This document shows positions 1 through 12,059 of a DNA stretch of 64,000 bases, in pieces; the stretch's first letter is position 1; each line of letters starts with the position of its first letter. Under the pieces are notes generated by a model, which searched no databases, had not been told where the DNA came from, and saw nothing but the letters and a program-made list of their open reading frames with translations. This stretch comes from Chrysaora quinquecirrha (taxonomy: Eukaryota > Cnidaria > Scyphozoa > Semaeostomeae > Pelagiidae), in the NCBI GenBank assembly GCA_014526335.1, contig JACTAT010000040.1:7722045-7786044 (forward strand), in the 5' to 3' direction. The translations under genes and the position numbers were made by a program.

Positions 1-102
1 CGCTAAATCATTTTTTATTAAAAAGTATGTGGAACAGTAGAATGCGCTACCCAGTTTTTTCGCAAAAGGCAACAATTGTTGTAAACTGTGTTATATTTGC
101 AG

Positions 103-1915
103 ATATTTTGTGTTCATGGTGGCATTCCATCAAATAAATCGAGCAAAGGGTTGATTTCTGAAATTGAAAACATTCCTGTTGATCTTCCTGACCCTGAAAA
201 ACAAAGCTCACTTGCATGGGATCTGATGTGGAGTGATCCTCTTAGGTATTTGACTTTTAGTTTAGCATTCATTGTGATTCATTTTAATTCATTCTCTTTA
301 CTGAATCTAGAACAGACACACTGAGCTTCAAATCCCCAGTTTGTGATCGATAAGTCTGAAAACTTTTCGATTCCAAGTAGAATACTTTTAATAGGGAATC
401 TTACGATAGCCAAAATTTCTTTTTCTGTCACATTTCGATTATGCATCAATTTCGGTTGAGTCTGCTGGCAACAGAAGGTAATCTTCTCGCTTTCATTCGC
501 TAAAAGTACCAAAAACAAAACAGCATCTCTAAGTTCGTTTTGCAATGTCCCGTTGCTCGCACAAAAGTCTTATTTCTAGCCAAGGGCAACTCAACCAACT
601 TAACACTAATCCATTAGACGCATTAGCATATAGCAGGATGCAGCGACATTCAGCGCTCCTAACTAGCGAACAGGTATCACTAGCGAAATGGTAACAGGTA
701 TCCAAGGTATCCATGTATACACTCGGGTAGATAGAGGCATATTTATGTTAACAACTCGCCCAAGGTTGTAATCTCTGCTATCACAGATGAGAAGACCGTG
801 ACTCGAACTCGAAATATTTTTTTCTTTGTGAGTCCTGCACGCTAACCACAACGTCACCGAGAGCAAAACTGAATTATACAACGATTCATTAAGTAAAGTG
901 AATGACTGATTACTGATTTTTATAAACAGGGAAGAAGATAGAGACGCGGATATTGAACGAGACCTGAAAGACAATGCTGGTTTCACCGGAAATTTCAAAC
1001 GAGGCACTGCCCACATGTTCAGGTAGGTTAGGCTATTGTTGCCTACTTAACAGTTTTGCTGCCGAAATGTTTCGGAAATGCTTTTGTCGTTTCACTGATT
1101 TTGCTGCGTAACCCCACTAGAAAATATCGTGTGATTAATTATCGTATATATTGCATCTTTTTAGTACTGAAGCTTTGGAAGAATTCTTAACAAAAAATGG
1201 TTTATCCCATGTTGTTCGTGCGCATGAAGTACAACAGAAAGGATTCGAGGTTTGTTCTTTATTAACAAATATTAGTCTTTCCAGTTAACAGCTTTTTTTT
1301 TATCAATTGATAATGAAAACATCTTTTAATATAATGCTTTTATAAGACCACTTCTGAAAAAATCCACCCTTCTGCTCTTCAAGGTATTTTCTTTGGTTTT
1401 TTCAGTGGTGGGGTAAAAGCAAAAAAAACGCTGATAAAGGAAATTACGATACATTGCCATTAGAACATAGAACAGAATTATTTACAATGGCGTACCAATT
1501 TAGGGGGTCGGGGAGAGCCTTTGATCAGAAATTTTAGCTCCTTCTTCCCAGTTTAAAAAGAGTTGAAGGGGTCAATTTCGCTCAGTACGTAGGTAGGATC
1601 AGGGGCCAACAGGGGCAAACGCCCACACACACAGTACGTTCAAAAATTCCCTGCTAGTGTTCTTCATTCATGATAAATTCATTTTGATGATCCTTTCGCA
1701 GATTTTCCTTCAGTACAGGTTTTCGCCCTGATAGTTAATTTTTCAGTCAAATATTTAAAAAACGTTTACCAATATTACAATTTTTCTAGGTGCAACAGAA
1801 TGGGAAACTTCTGACGGTATTTTCCTCATCTCAATATTGTGGTGGTAAAAATGAAGCTGCTTGTGTTTTGGCTCATAAAAGTAGACTAAGGACGATTCGT
1901 CTCGACACTGGCTAA
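103..1915 (+). CDS. PPP-family serine/threonine protein phosphatase, C-terminal part (5' end outside window)
   Basis: Four exons encode the last ~148 residues: 103-245, 930-1022, 1165-1249 and 1790-1915 (TAA at 1913). All junctions are GT-AG and keep one frame. The first exon carries FCVHGGIP and LAWDLMWSDP, matching the HGG metal-ligand motif and the WSDP motif of PP1/PP2A/calcineurin-type phosphatases. The third exon has HVVRAHE, which holds the second conserved metal-binding His. The last exon has LLTVFSSSQYCGG in place of the usual FSAPNYC motif, then ends about 25 residues later. The enzyme is expected to hydrolyse phospho-Ser/Thr with a two-metal centre in the cytosol or nucleus. The GDxHG, GDxxDRG and GNHE motifs would lie left of the window. 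I cannot place it in PP1, PP2A, PP4-7 or PPEF; the loop and short C terminus are unlike all of these. Family is certain, subfamily is not. Confidence 0.85.
780..900 (-). mobile_element. tRNA-derived SINE-like fragment in phosphatase intron
   Basis: Read on the minus strand, the segment has an A-box-like stretch (GTTGTGGTTAGCGTGC) and a B-box-like GAGTTCGAGTC, but no clean cloverleaf. It lies in the first visible intron of the PPP gene. It is probably a SINE head and not a working tRNA. Confidence 0.4.
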
Positions 1916-2086
1916 TGGTATTTCTTTTTTTCTGTTTTATACCATAGATGTCTTTATATCATTTGTTGATTTTTTGAAGACCTGAGATTTGAGCATTATG
2001 CAGTTTTCAGCGCTGCATAGCTATTTCCAAAATCAGGCATTTGCTGCTCTAACAGAATCAAAATAGCATACACCTTTGCTGTGAAT

Positions 2087-2395
2087 TTTTGACCTTTGGA
2101 TGTTAACCTTTGACCGTTGGATTTGAGCCTTTGACCTTTGACTGTGAACCTTTCACCTTAAGCTTTGAAAGTTTGATGTAAACCCTTAACCTTTGGCTTT
2201 GAGCCTTTGACCGTTCAATGTGAACCTTTGACCTTTGGCTGTGAACCTTTCATTTTTGGTTTTGGCTGTGAACCTTTGACCGTTTCATATGAACCTTTGA
2301 GCTTTGGCTGTGAACTTTTAACCTTTGACTGTGAACCTTTGACCTTTGGATATGAACCTTTGACCTTTGGCTGTGAACCTTTTACCTTTGAAAGC
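2087..2395 (+). repeat. Minisatellite of 'CCTTTGACC' / 'GTGAACC' units
   Basis: An imperfect 12- and 24-bp period alternates CCTTTGACC with TTTGGCTGTGAA for about 300 bp. The reading frame 2207-2530 gives a CEPLTF-like periodic peptide only because the unit length is a multiple of three. Confidence 0.85.
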
Positions 2396-3039
2396 GCTCC
2401 GCTAACAGAACTACATGATCAGTGCCTGTCCACGAGCCTATGTGACGCCAATCGCCCACATTGCCGAACTGTCTGCATTGGTACAAAGCCAGAGGCCACA
2501 GGTTTGAGATCTGCCTTGGTAGAATCATAATTCATATGTTTCCAATATTCCGAATCCTGGCGTCAGAAAATTTCACCCAGCATCGGTAACAGCTATTAAG
2601 TTTCGTACAGTGCTAAACTTAACTGAAAATCCACTTAAGAGCATTGAATCCCTTCCTTTCTGTTAACTCATTGCCAGGAGTAATTCCCAGGAAATGTATC
2701 CTCCTTTCATTCTAAAAATTTTTACTTATTATAAATTTATTTCTTATATACCTAATTTTTTACACCTTAAGTAGGATTTATCGAGATTCATTATAAATTT
2801 TTGCTCTCTTTTATCATTGCTAGCTGCTAAAGTTTTGATGATTTTTCTACACTTTGTATAATATACTTAAGTTCAGACACCTATGATAACTTTTAAAATT
2901 ATGTAAGGAGATATTATCGTTGTAAATCTTTGTTCCTTTATGGAAAGATATGAACCATTGTATTGAAAATCCAGTCTCCTCTTTTCAACCACTACGCATC
3001 GAAACAATCCTTCATTAAATGGACTAAGTATAATTAAAT

Positions 3040-3310
3040 CTACTGTTCATCATTTAGTCTATCATTCAGCTTGTCATTGAGTCTATCATTCACCTCGCCA
3101 TTCAGTCTATTGTTCATCTCGCCATTTAGTTTACATGAACCTTGCCATTCAGTCTATCTTTCACCTTGTCATTCATTTCGCCCTTCTGTATTTCATTCAG
3201 TCTATCATTCATCTTCCCATTCAGTCTATCATTCACTCCACCATTCAGTCTACCATTCACCCAATCTCAGTCTAACATTCATTGAAGCATTCTCTACACC
3301 CTTACCTATC
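3040..3310 (+). repeat. Minisatellite of 'CATTCAGTCTAT' units
   Basis: Imperfect tandem copies of an approximately 12-13 bp unit (CATTCAGTCTAT / CATTCACCTCGC) run for about 270 bp. The open frame over it is compositionally simple and is not taken as a gene. Confidence 0.8.
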
Positions 3311-4400
3311 ATTACAGTTAAGCATTCGTCTTATTATTCACTTCAATCAATTTTCAAACGGATAAACTCAAAACGGACAGATACTTTGTGAAAACTCTAT
3401 GGCTTATGTGTCATTCAGATTTATCTAATCATTAAATTGTGTAGTTTTATATTAAAATAACAAATACCCCTCTAAAATACAGTAGTCTGTATTGGCAGTG
3501 CATAAATTAGTTAGATCTTACTTATTGGTTACATAAATTACATATATTTACATATGATTACAAGGTGTAATTTTGTGCACAACTGCACAATGATAACCTT
3601 AGTAAGGTTCTTATATAAACTCATATAAAATATGAAATATTCAATGAATATCATTCGAAACAACACATTAAAACCACTCATTCTAGTTCGAAATGCTTTG
3701 TAAGGTCGCTTAGGCCCCATCAGGGTATATGGTATATTTCCAGAAGGAAGGAGGGATAATTCTTGGACAAAAGAAGGGGATATGGGGGTTTTTAAGTGGA
3801 ATTCTGGGAGAAAGGGGAATTGCTTTTAGATGTTTAAGAGGTTAGATCCTTAAACAAATTGTTGGGGGTATAGAATATTCCCCACCCCTCATAAAGCATC
3901 GCTACTCTTTTAGAGGGCGATACTGTTTCCCCTCGAAAAACTGGTTGGACTGTCAGAAATGCACAAACTTCAAAAGTCTTTGCTTTTAGGGGTTTAGATT
4001 TATATATAAAAGGTTTTAGACGAAATTGTGGTTTCAGTGAAGTTACGAATTAAATCTAAAAATGGAATAAAGTAGGTAATGTCCCTTTAACTATATGCAA
4101 AACATTTTACATTAGCTACATATTTGATAATTTAACTAAAGAACAATCTTTATCAGAAATAGGCACGAATTAGAATACAGTAGAATATGGTGATATAATA
4201 ACTAGGATATAAAAAACAGTTAAAATAATGAGAAATAGTTAAATTCAAATCGAGCTAAAATCAACTCTGAAATTAAATCGTGTTGTGATAAATTCGAAAG
4301 TTATTGAAAGTAACTTTTGCAAACACAGCACCGAAAAACACAGAGAAACACTTAAGCACAAGGCTCAGTACTTTGGTTGTGGTGTTCATTTCGACTCCTA

Positions 4401-4700
4401 AGGGCGATGCGAAAGAATCAAACATTGTTTGTCAAACATTTGAAACTTGCTTGTCAAACACAATGTTTGACCGTTTGGCAGCATCACAAAAATTGTTTGT
4501 CGAACATTTTAGGCTTGGTAGAAGCATGAAATGTTTTTGATGTTTTTCAAACACATTGTTTTTGATGTTTTTCAAAATCATTGCTGAGCGAACTCTGTTT
4601 GTCAAACAATGTTTTGTCATGTAAGCGGACAAACATTGCTCGTAAAGAACACTCAAAAATGTTTGACCAACAATGTTTGATCATTTGCGAAAGCCTTAAA
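4401..4700. mobile_element. Palindromic (fold-back) MITE copy
   Basis: It begins near AATCAAACATTGTTTGTCAA and ends with the inverted counterpart (GACCAACAATGTTTGATC). The two halves are approximate reverse complements. It belongs to the same family as copies near 6241, 9499, 39880, 48045, 56437, 58535, 59848, 60027 and 61015. Confidence 0.7.
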
Positions 4701-4969
4701 CGCTTGCAATTATTATTCCTGGACTTTCATTGCCGAAATACAAACTTACGTTTAAGTAATGGATCATATCTTTTCGAACTTTTCACTCTCAATTCGTTGC
4801 AAAACGCCTAAAATTGTTTTCCAAACTTATGAGATTTGTTTCGAAAACAAGATGTATGCATCGTTAAATGCACCCCACAAAACAATTGAAAATCATTCAT
4901 TGCTCTGGACAAGCAGACAAATGTTTTTGAATGTTTTCAAGGTGATTTCCAAATAATTTCTGCTTAATT

Positions 4970-5245
4970 ATGTTTTTCAAACAATATTTGCGAGCAAAAT
5001 AAAAACACTGTTTGTCAAACATTTGATCACAAACAATATGTCTGCCATGTTAAATTCTCATCGAAAACATTGCTCAACGAACAGTTTTCATTCGTAAAAG
5101 CAGAAATGTTCTATTTCAAAAATATCACCAAGCTATTTGACTTATTTCTGATTTTCAAACAACGTTTCAGAGCTAAAGCGGTATGGATTACTTTGCATGC
5201 GAATCTCGTATGTTTGACAAACAATGTTTGTGTTCGGCCTAGGCT
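4970..5245. mobile_element. Degraded palindromic MITE copy
   Basis: Fragments of the same family (GTTTGTCAAACATTTGATC at about 5011 and TTTGACAAACAATGTTTG at about 5213) flank diverged sequence. The terminal GGCCTGGCCAAACG part is poorly kept. Confidence 0.45.
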
Positions 5246-5410
5246 TCAGACCAACAACAGGATTGTGTTTCGAAAGGTTTTGGTCTGACATTACATTAAA
5301 AACACTAAACCTATGATTAAAACTATGTACAAACTTAATTTAAAACCGTTATATATTATAACAAACCCTATAGACAAAAAACTAAATCGATTTGACCACA
5401 GTTCGAAAAT

Positions 5411-8400
5411 TTATTCGTCGAGATTCAGAGCTTTAATCGATTCCCGGCTAACATTCGTTTTAAGACTCAATTCATTAAATTCACCTTGAGATTCACCTGG
5501 AGATTCAGCTGGAGATTCAGTCCTGTTTCGTTTGCAATCCGTGTTGTTATTTTCAGTTGATTTGCGCTTCAAACTATTCGTAGTTTCATCTTCCTTTGGC
5601 AGAGTATCCGCAGACATATCGCTCGACTCTTGTACACCATCATCTTTACTATTCTCACCATTGCGGAATACACTGACACTGACATTAAGACTCCTGGCCA
5701 AGGACTCCAAGTCTTTCCATCTTCCAGCATTCTGCCGCACAAGGGTCGGTCTGACAACAGTTTCTACTTTCGACTCAACCGGGGTCTCTTCCCTGCTTTC
5801 GTCTTCATCATCATTGATTACTTCTTCGCTAGTGTCAATTGACTCGCCATCACTGCTCTCCTTGCTTTCTTTCTCTTTGTCGAAATAAACAACAATAACA
5901 CTGATATTATCCGCTCGAAGTTTCCTTTTTCGCCATTTTTCCAAAGCTTTATTCATCAAACTAACGAGAAAGAGAAATCAAGGTCTCAGAATGTAAAAAC
6001 TAACGATTTAAAAAGTATTCGGCGGTTTGTAGAACAAAAATCAATAAGAACCGTGGAAATATGATTAATAACTCAAGGGGAACCACATCCTTGAATGTGG
6101 ACGAGATTTTCGGGACTTTCCCAGCTACAATAGGGGATTTCATTTCATGATTTTAGGAAAAATAAAACGGGATTTTTTAAAACTGAAGGAGACTTTTCAA
6201 AGTGATTTGCCCTCCCAAATATCTAACTACTCTATTGTACCCTAGCCAAAAGATCAAACATTGTCAAACATTTGTCATTTGCTCATCAAGCAAAATTTCT
6301 TACTGTTTGGTCACGTTGCAAAACATTGCTCGTCAAAAATTTTTTGCTTATGTGAAGCAAAATTTAACAAATGTTTTCTTGAGAATTTTCAAAACGTTGC
6401 CGAGCAAATTCTGCTTGTCAAGCAATGCTTTGTGACGTGGCCAAACGGTGAAATAATGCTTGACAAGCAAATTTCAAATGTTTGACAAGCAATGTTTAAT
6501 CACTTGGTTCAGGACCTAAGAAATGAAATTATTAAATCCTTACCATTTAGAAGCACCATTTTCATCATTAGGATGTCTGAGCTCATGATCTTTGATATAA
6601 TTGACGGTCTCTTTTTCATTCAGCATGCCCCAAAGTCCATCCGAGGCCAAGACAAGATATTTATCTCTGTCCTTTACAAGGTCATATTCCGTTACATCAG
6701 GCTCCGGAGAGACAACATACTTCTGATGGGTGGGAGAGAAACTCCATAGATCACCTAAAACATAAATATACGCACTGATGTCAATACTAGCACGAGGGAA
6801 GGCAGGGCATTTTTGAAGAAATTTTCACCACTGGGGAAAATTTGCAGAAAGGGCCCAAAAGAGTTAAAACGCCAAAGTAGCAGACAGGTCTACGCTGCGG
6901 TAAATTACATTGTTTTAAAGATTGTGAAAGTTGCTCGAAACGAAAATGGCAAAGGAAAAATTCAACACAATTTTCGCAATTTTTTCTTCTATGACGCTCA
7001 AACAAATACTTTCGTTACCATTACTGGTAAAAATTGCAAAGTTGCTGCCAATTGTTTAAGAAACTTTGGGTTTTCAACTCTCATGAAAATAAAGAAACTC
7101 TGAGCGCTGAGAATTTTCTAAGATCTTATGCAATATAGAATATTTATAATAGAAACAGGCATTCGCTGCCATTTTGAGACGTTAAACCCTTGTTTTTTTC
7201 TCGGGCAGATTTTCCCTTGTAAAATGCTTTTAAAAGCATTACAGCAATGGTAAAGGTCATGGCTTTTATATAGCGCCGTTATCTATAACTAGACATATTC
7301 AGCAGCGCTTTACAACTATTTACGCCCTTAGCTCAGACCCTTTTTCTTTTATCATTTTTTTGCTATACTCTCTGGGGAGTACTGTATATATCGACTCGCA
7401 TGCAGCCATACAGTCGGCGCTACGAGGGTTTTTAGGCCTTCATAACTAAGGTATCAATCTTACGGTTTGGTGCGGTGTCACAGAGAGCAAGGTTTTTACA
7501 TTTTACACCTTGTAAATTTGTACCTGTGGATTTGAACCACAGACCTTGAGCCAAAATGCTAACCACTACGCTACGTTTCTCCCTAAATGAAAAAATACAA
7601 TTAAAAAAGTGTTCCAACATACCAAGTGATCTAGAAACAGCTAGAAACGGGACTGACTCAAAAGTGACTTGACTATCTAAAGAAGCTGGTTTTTTTCGTT
7701 GCCAGACAACGCGATAAGTACCATTTGATCGGGCGACAGACCCGCCAGCAGCTTCGATTCTACAAAATATTTAACATCGACATTAATAATAAATAGAATA
7801 GAATTATCATTAACCATTAGGATTAACAGTATTTTGGTCACATTCTGTTTTTCAGCAGATGCCTTCTCTTTTCGGCAGACTTCGAAACGTATTTTTTTGG
7901 TATAGTCTTCTGAAAACGGCAGGTTTCGCAGGCCTCCAAAACATTCTACTGCTGAAGTTGGCAAGTTTGGCAGACTTCGCAAGTACACGTTAGAAACGGG
8001 CTACCCTTAAAGAAATTATCTTATCCACATCCCTTAAGAACTTCGCATGCTCAAACAAATTTCACAAGTGTGGCAGCCAAAGAAACGGAAGCCTTTTTCG
8101 ATCTTTTTCGATCCCTACGATTTTCGGCTGTGTTAGAGATAGAGCTGTGTTTTTTTGGTAAAAGAGTCTTCACCCTGCTAAGTCTACAGTTTTCAGATTC
8201 GGGAGACTCTGCAAAAAACAGAATGTGACCAAAGAATACGCCCTTTCAGAATTGAAAATTGGCGGGAAATTGCCATAAAAAGCGGAGGCATTTTTCAAAT
8301 CAGTTGAAGACCTTTCTGCTTGATATACACGCTATTTATTTTATGAAGAACCTACGATCCTGGACAAAACCTATTAAGACTTTTTGATGCTAACAATTTT

Positions 8401-11400
8401 TGAAACCTGCTGTAATAAGGTGCACTTGTTGGCGGATGCCCCCTTCGCCCCATTTCATTGTTGTTTTTACAGGACGTTGAAGTATTTGCCCTACAAATTT
8501 CATACTGTCAACAAAACAACATTGAATGGGGGGTGTGGGGGTAATTTGTTCACCAACTATTCAAAAAGCCGAATGAAGTCTCTATTGTTTTGTTCAGGAT
8601 TGTAGATTAAGTAAGTCCTTGTTGCTAAAGTGAAAAGTTCCTTATTTTCTCTGTTGATCAAATCGTAGTACCAGACGTTACTAAGTAGCTTATTCCTTAT
8701 TTTAAACTACAAATTTGTGTCATGAATATTTATATTGAGACACTTGCATGTTAACAAAGCTGGAAACTACTCAATGAAAGATTAGATAAATGCGTAACGT
8801 ACAATTTACATGTTTTTTATAAGGAGCCGTTGGTCTGAGTTGAGGCTGGAGTTCCTTAATTTTTCAACAACATGAGGCTGAAGGTTCCTTATACTGTTCC
8901 TTGTCGTGGGATATGTATGAATACTAATTTTTACAGCAAATTCATAGAAACTATTCTTCATTTCTTATTTTGAGTTTAAATAGAGCTTTTTGGGGAAAAA
9001 CGATGGGAAATATATTGTACTTCTGTTCCTTTTCGTACAAACCGTCTTCTTCTTTAAAAAAGAGTTTCTTAGTTTTTCATCCAAGCCTCGACAGTTGCTT
9101 AAAGTTTCTTAATTTTTTGGGAATTTTCAGCCTCGAGTTCCTTATAAAGGTGTTCCTTATAAAAAAAACGTGTATGTGAGTTTTGTCAGCAAATAAATGG
9201 AACTGGTTCCTACAGTAATTCTTGATTGTTTGCAGTGATAAAAACATTCCCAGTTCGTTAGTGATTTTGTCTTTTGTAGCATAAGTAGGCCTACCTAAAA
9301 TTTTTCGGCCTGCTACGTTCCTTATAGAGTGCTTCTATAGAAATAAAAGCGTGTACACGGATTCCGAAGAAGGTTTTGGGTAGAAGAGAGTGTGATACTG
9401 GAACTGAAATGTAGTTGTCCTAATAAAAAAGCCTCTTTTCTGAGAGATGCTTTAAGGTTTTATAACAAAAAGCAGTGATGAATTGGGCAATTGGGGCATA
9501 AGGCCCTGGGCAAACGATCAGACATTGTTGGTCAAACATCAGAGATTTGCTTCACAAGCAATATTTGGCCGTTGTTTGACGTCATAAAATATTGCTTGAA
9601 AATTTGCACTGCAATGTTTTAGAAAAACTTCGATAACATTTTATGCTTGTACATATCAAATAAAATACTGTATGTTTGACAAACAACATTTTGTGTTGTG
9701 GCCGAACCGTCCAACATTGTGTTCCACACACAAGCCAAGCAATGCGATGGAAGAGGCGAACATGAAGACCCAGTTTGAATCCCGAAGGAGGTCAGGAGAA
9801 AATGGTCGAAAATTAGTACCATGTGATGAGTGATGCCCATAATATCCAATCAGGGATCAGATCGCACGTGTGAGCACCAAACTTGCCCAACTTCCAATTC
9901 ACCCCACTATCAACTCGCCTCATTTCCAACTCAACCCTCTTTTAGGTCAACTCTCCTCACTTCAAAGTCAACTTGCCCCATCTAAGAAGTCAATCAACTC
10001 ACCCCATCTAAGAAGTCAACTCTCCCCCATTGAACCATTAATTTTGGAGTTGGGGCCTCCACCCCTAAACCCTTTTTATCACATTGACAGATTCACACAA
10101 TTATATCGTTTTCCATCATTCATTCAATGGTAGGATGAGTTGACTACACAGATAGGGTGGGTTGGATGAACATGTTCCGACTTGACCATTTAAGGTGGAG
10201 CAAGTTGGTAGTGGGGCAAGTTGACCTGTCACCTTTTTCACCAAGGTGAAAAGAAAATTGAAACAAACAAGCAATCAATATTTTCTTTTCACGTAAAGAC
10301 ACTTTACACTTTGTGGCATCTGTGCAATTTAACCTGCAACTTGTGCCCCCAGACTGATATTCTAGAACGAATACCCTGGGTACTCATTTTACCGACCTCG
10401 GAAGGATGGACAGCTGAGTTGACTGTAGGCTTGTGGAAAGTGATTATGACAAGATTCAAACCCATGACCTCTTGATCGTGGGCAGAATTACTTGAACACT
10501 TGGCCACACCGCCTGGTAACATACCTTGTTTGCTCAGAAGGATCTTCTGGCTTGTGATCCTTTGTGATGAATTCACCTGAGACTGCTGCTGCTGGTTGGT
10601 TCTGCCGTCCAATTAGAGCCCTTGAGTCACCAAGCTGCCCCACGTACAGCTTACGACCACGTAACACTGCACATGTTGCAGTGGTGCCTGAGGTGCTCTG
10701 TACTCCATTTTTCCTGGTAGGCCAATTGTCTAAAAGGAAAAGTTAGAGAAGCTTTAACATGATACCTCTTTTAAGTAAATTGTTGGTAAACTTTCAAGTA
10801 ATTGGACTGTATCTTACAAATAGTCATTTTACTTGTTAAAGGAGGGATACTGGATGTGCGAGTGAACCAGACTCCAGTCTTTAACAAACTGGAGCTTGCA
10901 CACCTAAAATTGATTAGAGCACTTCCAAAGTTGCAAGGAATATGCTTGAGTGTGCCATTTATTGGGTCTTTGGAAAATTTCTCCTGGCCACTCCCCTTAT
11001 GGTCACATCCAGTGGTGAATCCCTCTGGCACCTGGGGAATGACCTTGGGTCAGGCAGGAGTCCCAGATTCCTCAGGTCCAATTCGCCGTTTCCTCTCAAA
11101 AGAAACTGACTTGATGATATAATCTCAGATAATCCTTCCACAAATAGAAACCAAAGAATTTGTGTACAGTGTTCAACCCACTTTGCGAGAACATATATTT
11201 TGTGTTTTACCTTGAATTCAGGCCCCACCTTGTACCACCTAACTCTGAAGCTTTTTTTAATTTTGAGATTTCTTTTTGCCAAGTTAAATTAAGAGGCTTT
11301 TGCTATTTAATTTTTACATTATTTTACCATTTAATGTTCTTTACTTCTATTGCTTTAGGCTTCAAGGTCTGAAATGTCTAAAGCCCGAAGTCTGAAGCTT

Positions 11401-12059
11401 AACTGAACTCACAAGTCACAACAGCTGTGTCACTTAGTCCCATTGTTGTTGTTGAAACTAATTCTTAAATTTTCGAGGAGAATCAGTTTTTTAATGTCGA
11501 TAAAAGCATTGGGTTTTTCATTTCTAAAAATTGATTTTCAGGGATTTTTTCTTTTGGGAAAATTATAGGAAACCCAGTTTCTTTATGAATGTGTTGAGGA
11601 CGACTTTCGGCGGAGGAAGAGACTGAGCAACTGGTTTGCTTTCTTTGTTCCTCGATGTGGGCCTAATTCATTTAGAAAAATCATTTGTTGAAAAATTACA
11701 AAATAGTTGTATCTACAATTGAAGGAGCAATGATTAACAACATTATATTTTTCCTTACCAATATCATTTTTCATACTGTTGTGAGTTGCAAGAAAAGCCT
11801 CCTTTATCGCGTTCTTTACTTTTTCAGAATCGCTACTTTCAAATCCATCAGTGTTTTTAAGATTCTTCCATAGGTGTTTTCTTGCAAACTGGGCTGCCTC
11901 CTTTCCTCCATGACCATCAAAAATCGCAAAAAACGATGTTTTGGTGGCCAAGTCAGTCTTGACTTGAGCCACGTCCTCCATATATTTCCTATTGCCTTGA
12001 TGTGTACTTTTAGAAAAAGTATAGACCATTGATTCGTTGATATTCATAGTAGAAGACAT
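5411..12059 (-). CDS. PPM1D: PPM1D/Wip1-like PP2C-family serine/threonine phosphatase (one internal exon not found)
   Basis: Exons in gene order: 12059-11759 (ATG at 12059), 10729-10525, [missing exon], 6754-6544 and 5960-5411 (stop at 5411-5413). Exon 1 carries GNRKYMEDV and FAIFDGHGG, the PP2C metal-site motifs. Exon 2 has STSGTTATCAVLRGRKLYVG, LGDSRA and KDHKPEDPSEQTR. The fourth exon has GDLWS, VVSPEPDV and LVLASDGLWGML. The last has ALEKWRKRKLRADNISVIVV, then an acidic, Ser-rich, probably disordered tail of ~150 residues. Spacing of STSGTT, DHKPE, LWS, SPEPD and LRADN follows animal PPM1D, a nuclear phosphatase acting on ATM/p38-type SQ/TXY substrates. The segment expected between DHKPE and GDLWS (about 55-65 residues, with ARALG) is not visible in 6755-10524. 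The flanking phases (2 then 1) also require a further exon. The family call is firm; whether the gene is intact is open. Confidence 0.85.
6241..6520. mobile_element. Palindromic MITE copy in PPM1D-like intron
   Basis: Left end CCAAAAGATCAAACATTGTC and right end GACAAGCAATGTTTAATCAC are inverted copies. The inner halves carry GTTTGGTCACGT and GACGTGGCCAAACGG, also inverted. It lies about 25 bp downstream of the 6544-6754 exon in gene orientation. Confidence 0.75.
7440..7590 (-). mobile_element. tRNA-derived SINE-like element
   Basis: On the minus strand, ACGTAGCGTAGTGGTTAGC (A-box-like) is followed ~30 nt later by GTGGTTCAAATCCACAGG (B-box with a T-arm-like hairpin). There is no matching acceptor stem, so it is read as a SINE head. 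Confidence 0.5.
8586..9375. mobile_element. Composite repeat: 'GTTCCTTA' element with an inner TIR MITE (8807-9175)
   Basis: The outer flanks (AAGCTGGAAACTACTCAA..., and TTCTTGATTGTTTGCAGTGA... at the right) recur at 22280-22660 and 33240-34100. Between them sits an inner element with inverted ends (TACATGTTTTTTATAAGG and CCTTATAAAAAAAACGTGTA). The copy at 22280-22660 lacks the inner part. Confidence 0.6.
9499..9725. mobile_element. Palindromic MITE copy
   Basis: Starts with AAGGCCCTGGGCAAACGATC and ends near GGCCGAACCGTCCAACATTG, an inverted match to the left end. It lies in an intron of the PPM1D-like gene. Confidence 0.65.
9870..10235. repeat. Fold-back repeat rich in 'CAACTTGCCCCA'
   Basis: The left part has several degenerate copies of CAACTTGCCCCA / CAACTCACCCCA. 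The right part (10190-10225) has the reverse complement (AGTGGGGCAAGTTGAC). The structure could form a large imperfect hairpin. Confidence 0.5.
10329..10520 (-). mobile_element. tRNA-derived SINE copy (family B)
   Basis: Shares about 180 bp with 46651-46835, including GTGCCCCCAGAC, TTCTAGAACGAATACCCTGG and GGATGGACAGCTGAGTTGAC. The right end read in reverse resembles a Leu/Ser tRNA head (GGCCAAGTG..., and GGGTTTGAATC as B box). Confidence 0.65.

Larger units (their letters stand above)
1916..5410. other. Intergenic region between PPP phosphatase and PPM1D-like gene
   Basis: No exon with conserved protein content was found. It holds two minisatellites (about 2087-2395 and 3040-3310) and two palindromic MITE copies (about 4401-4700 and 4970-5245), listed separately. 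The rest is AT-rich with scattered stops. The genes on either side converge here, so it should contain both 3' UTRs. Confidence 0.6.

Noticed and set aside
2207..2530. Repetitive CEPLTF-type protein
   Set aside because: Periodic translation of a minisatellite with no initiation or splice context.
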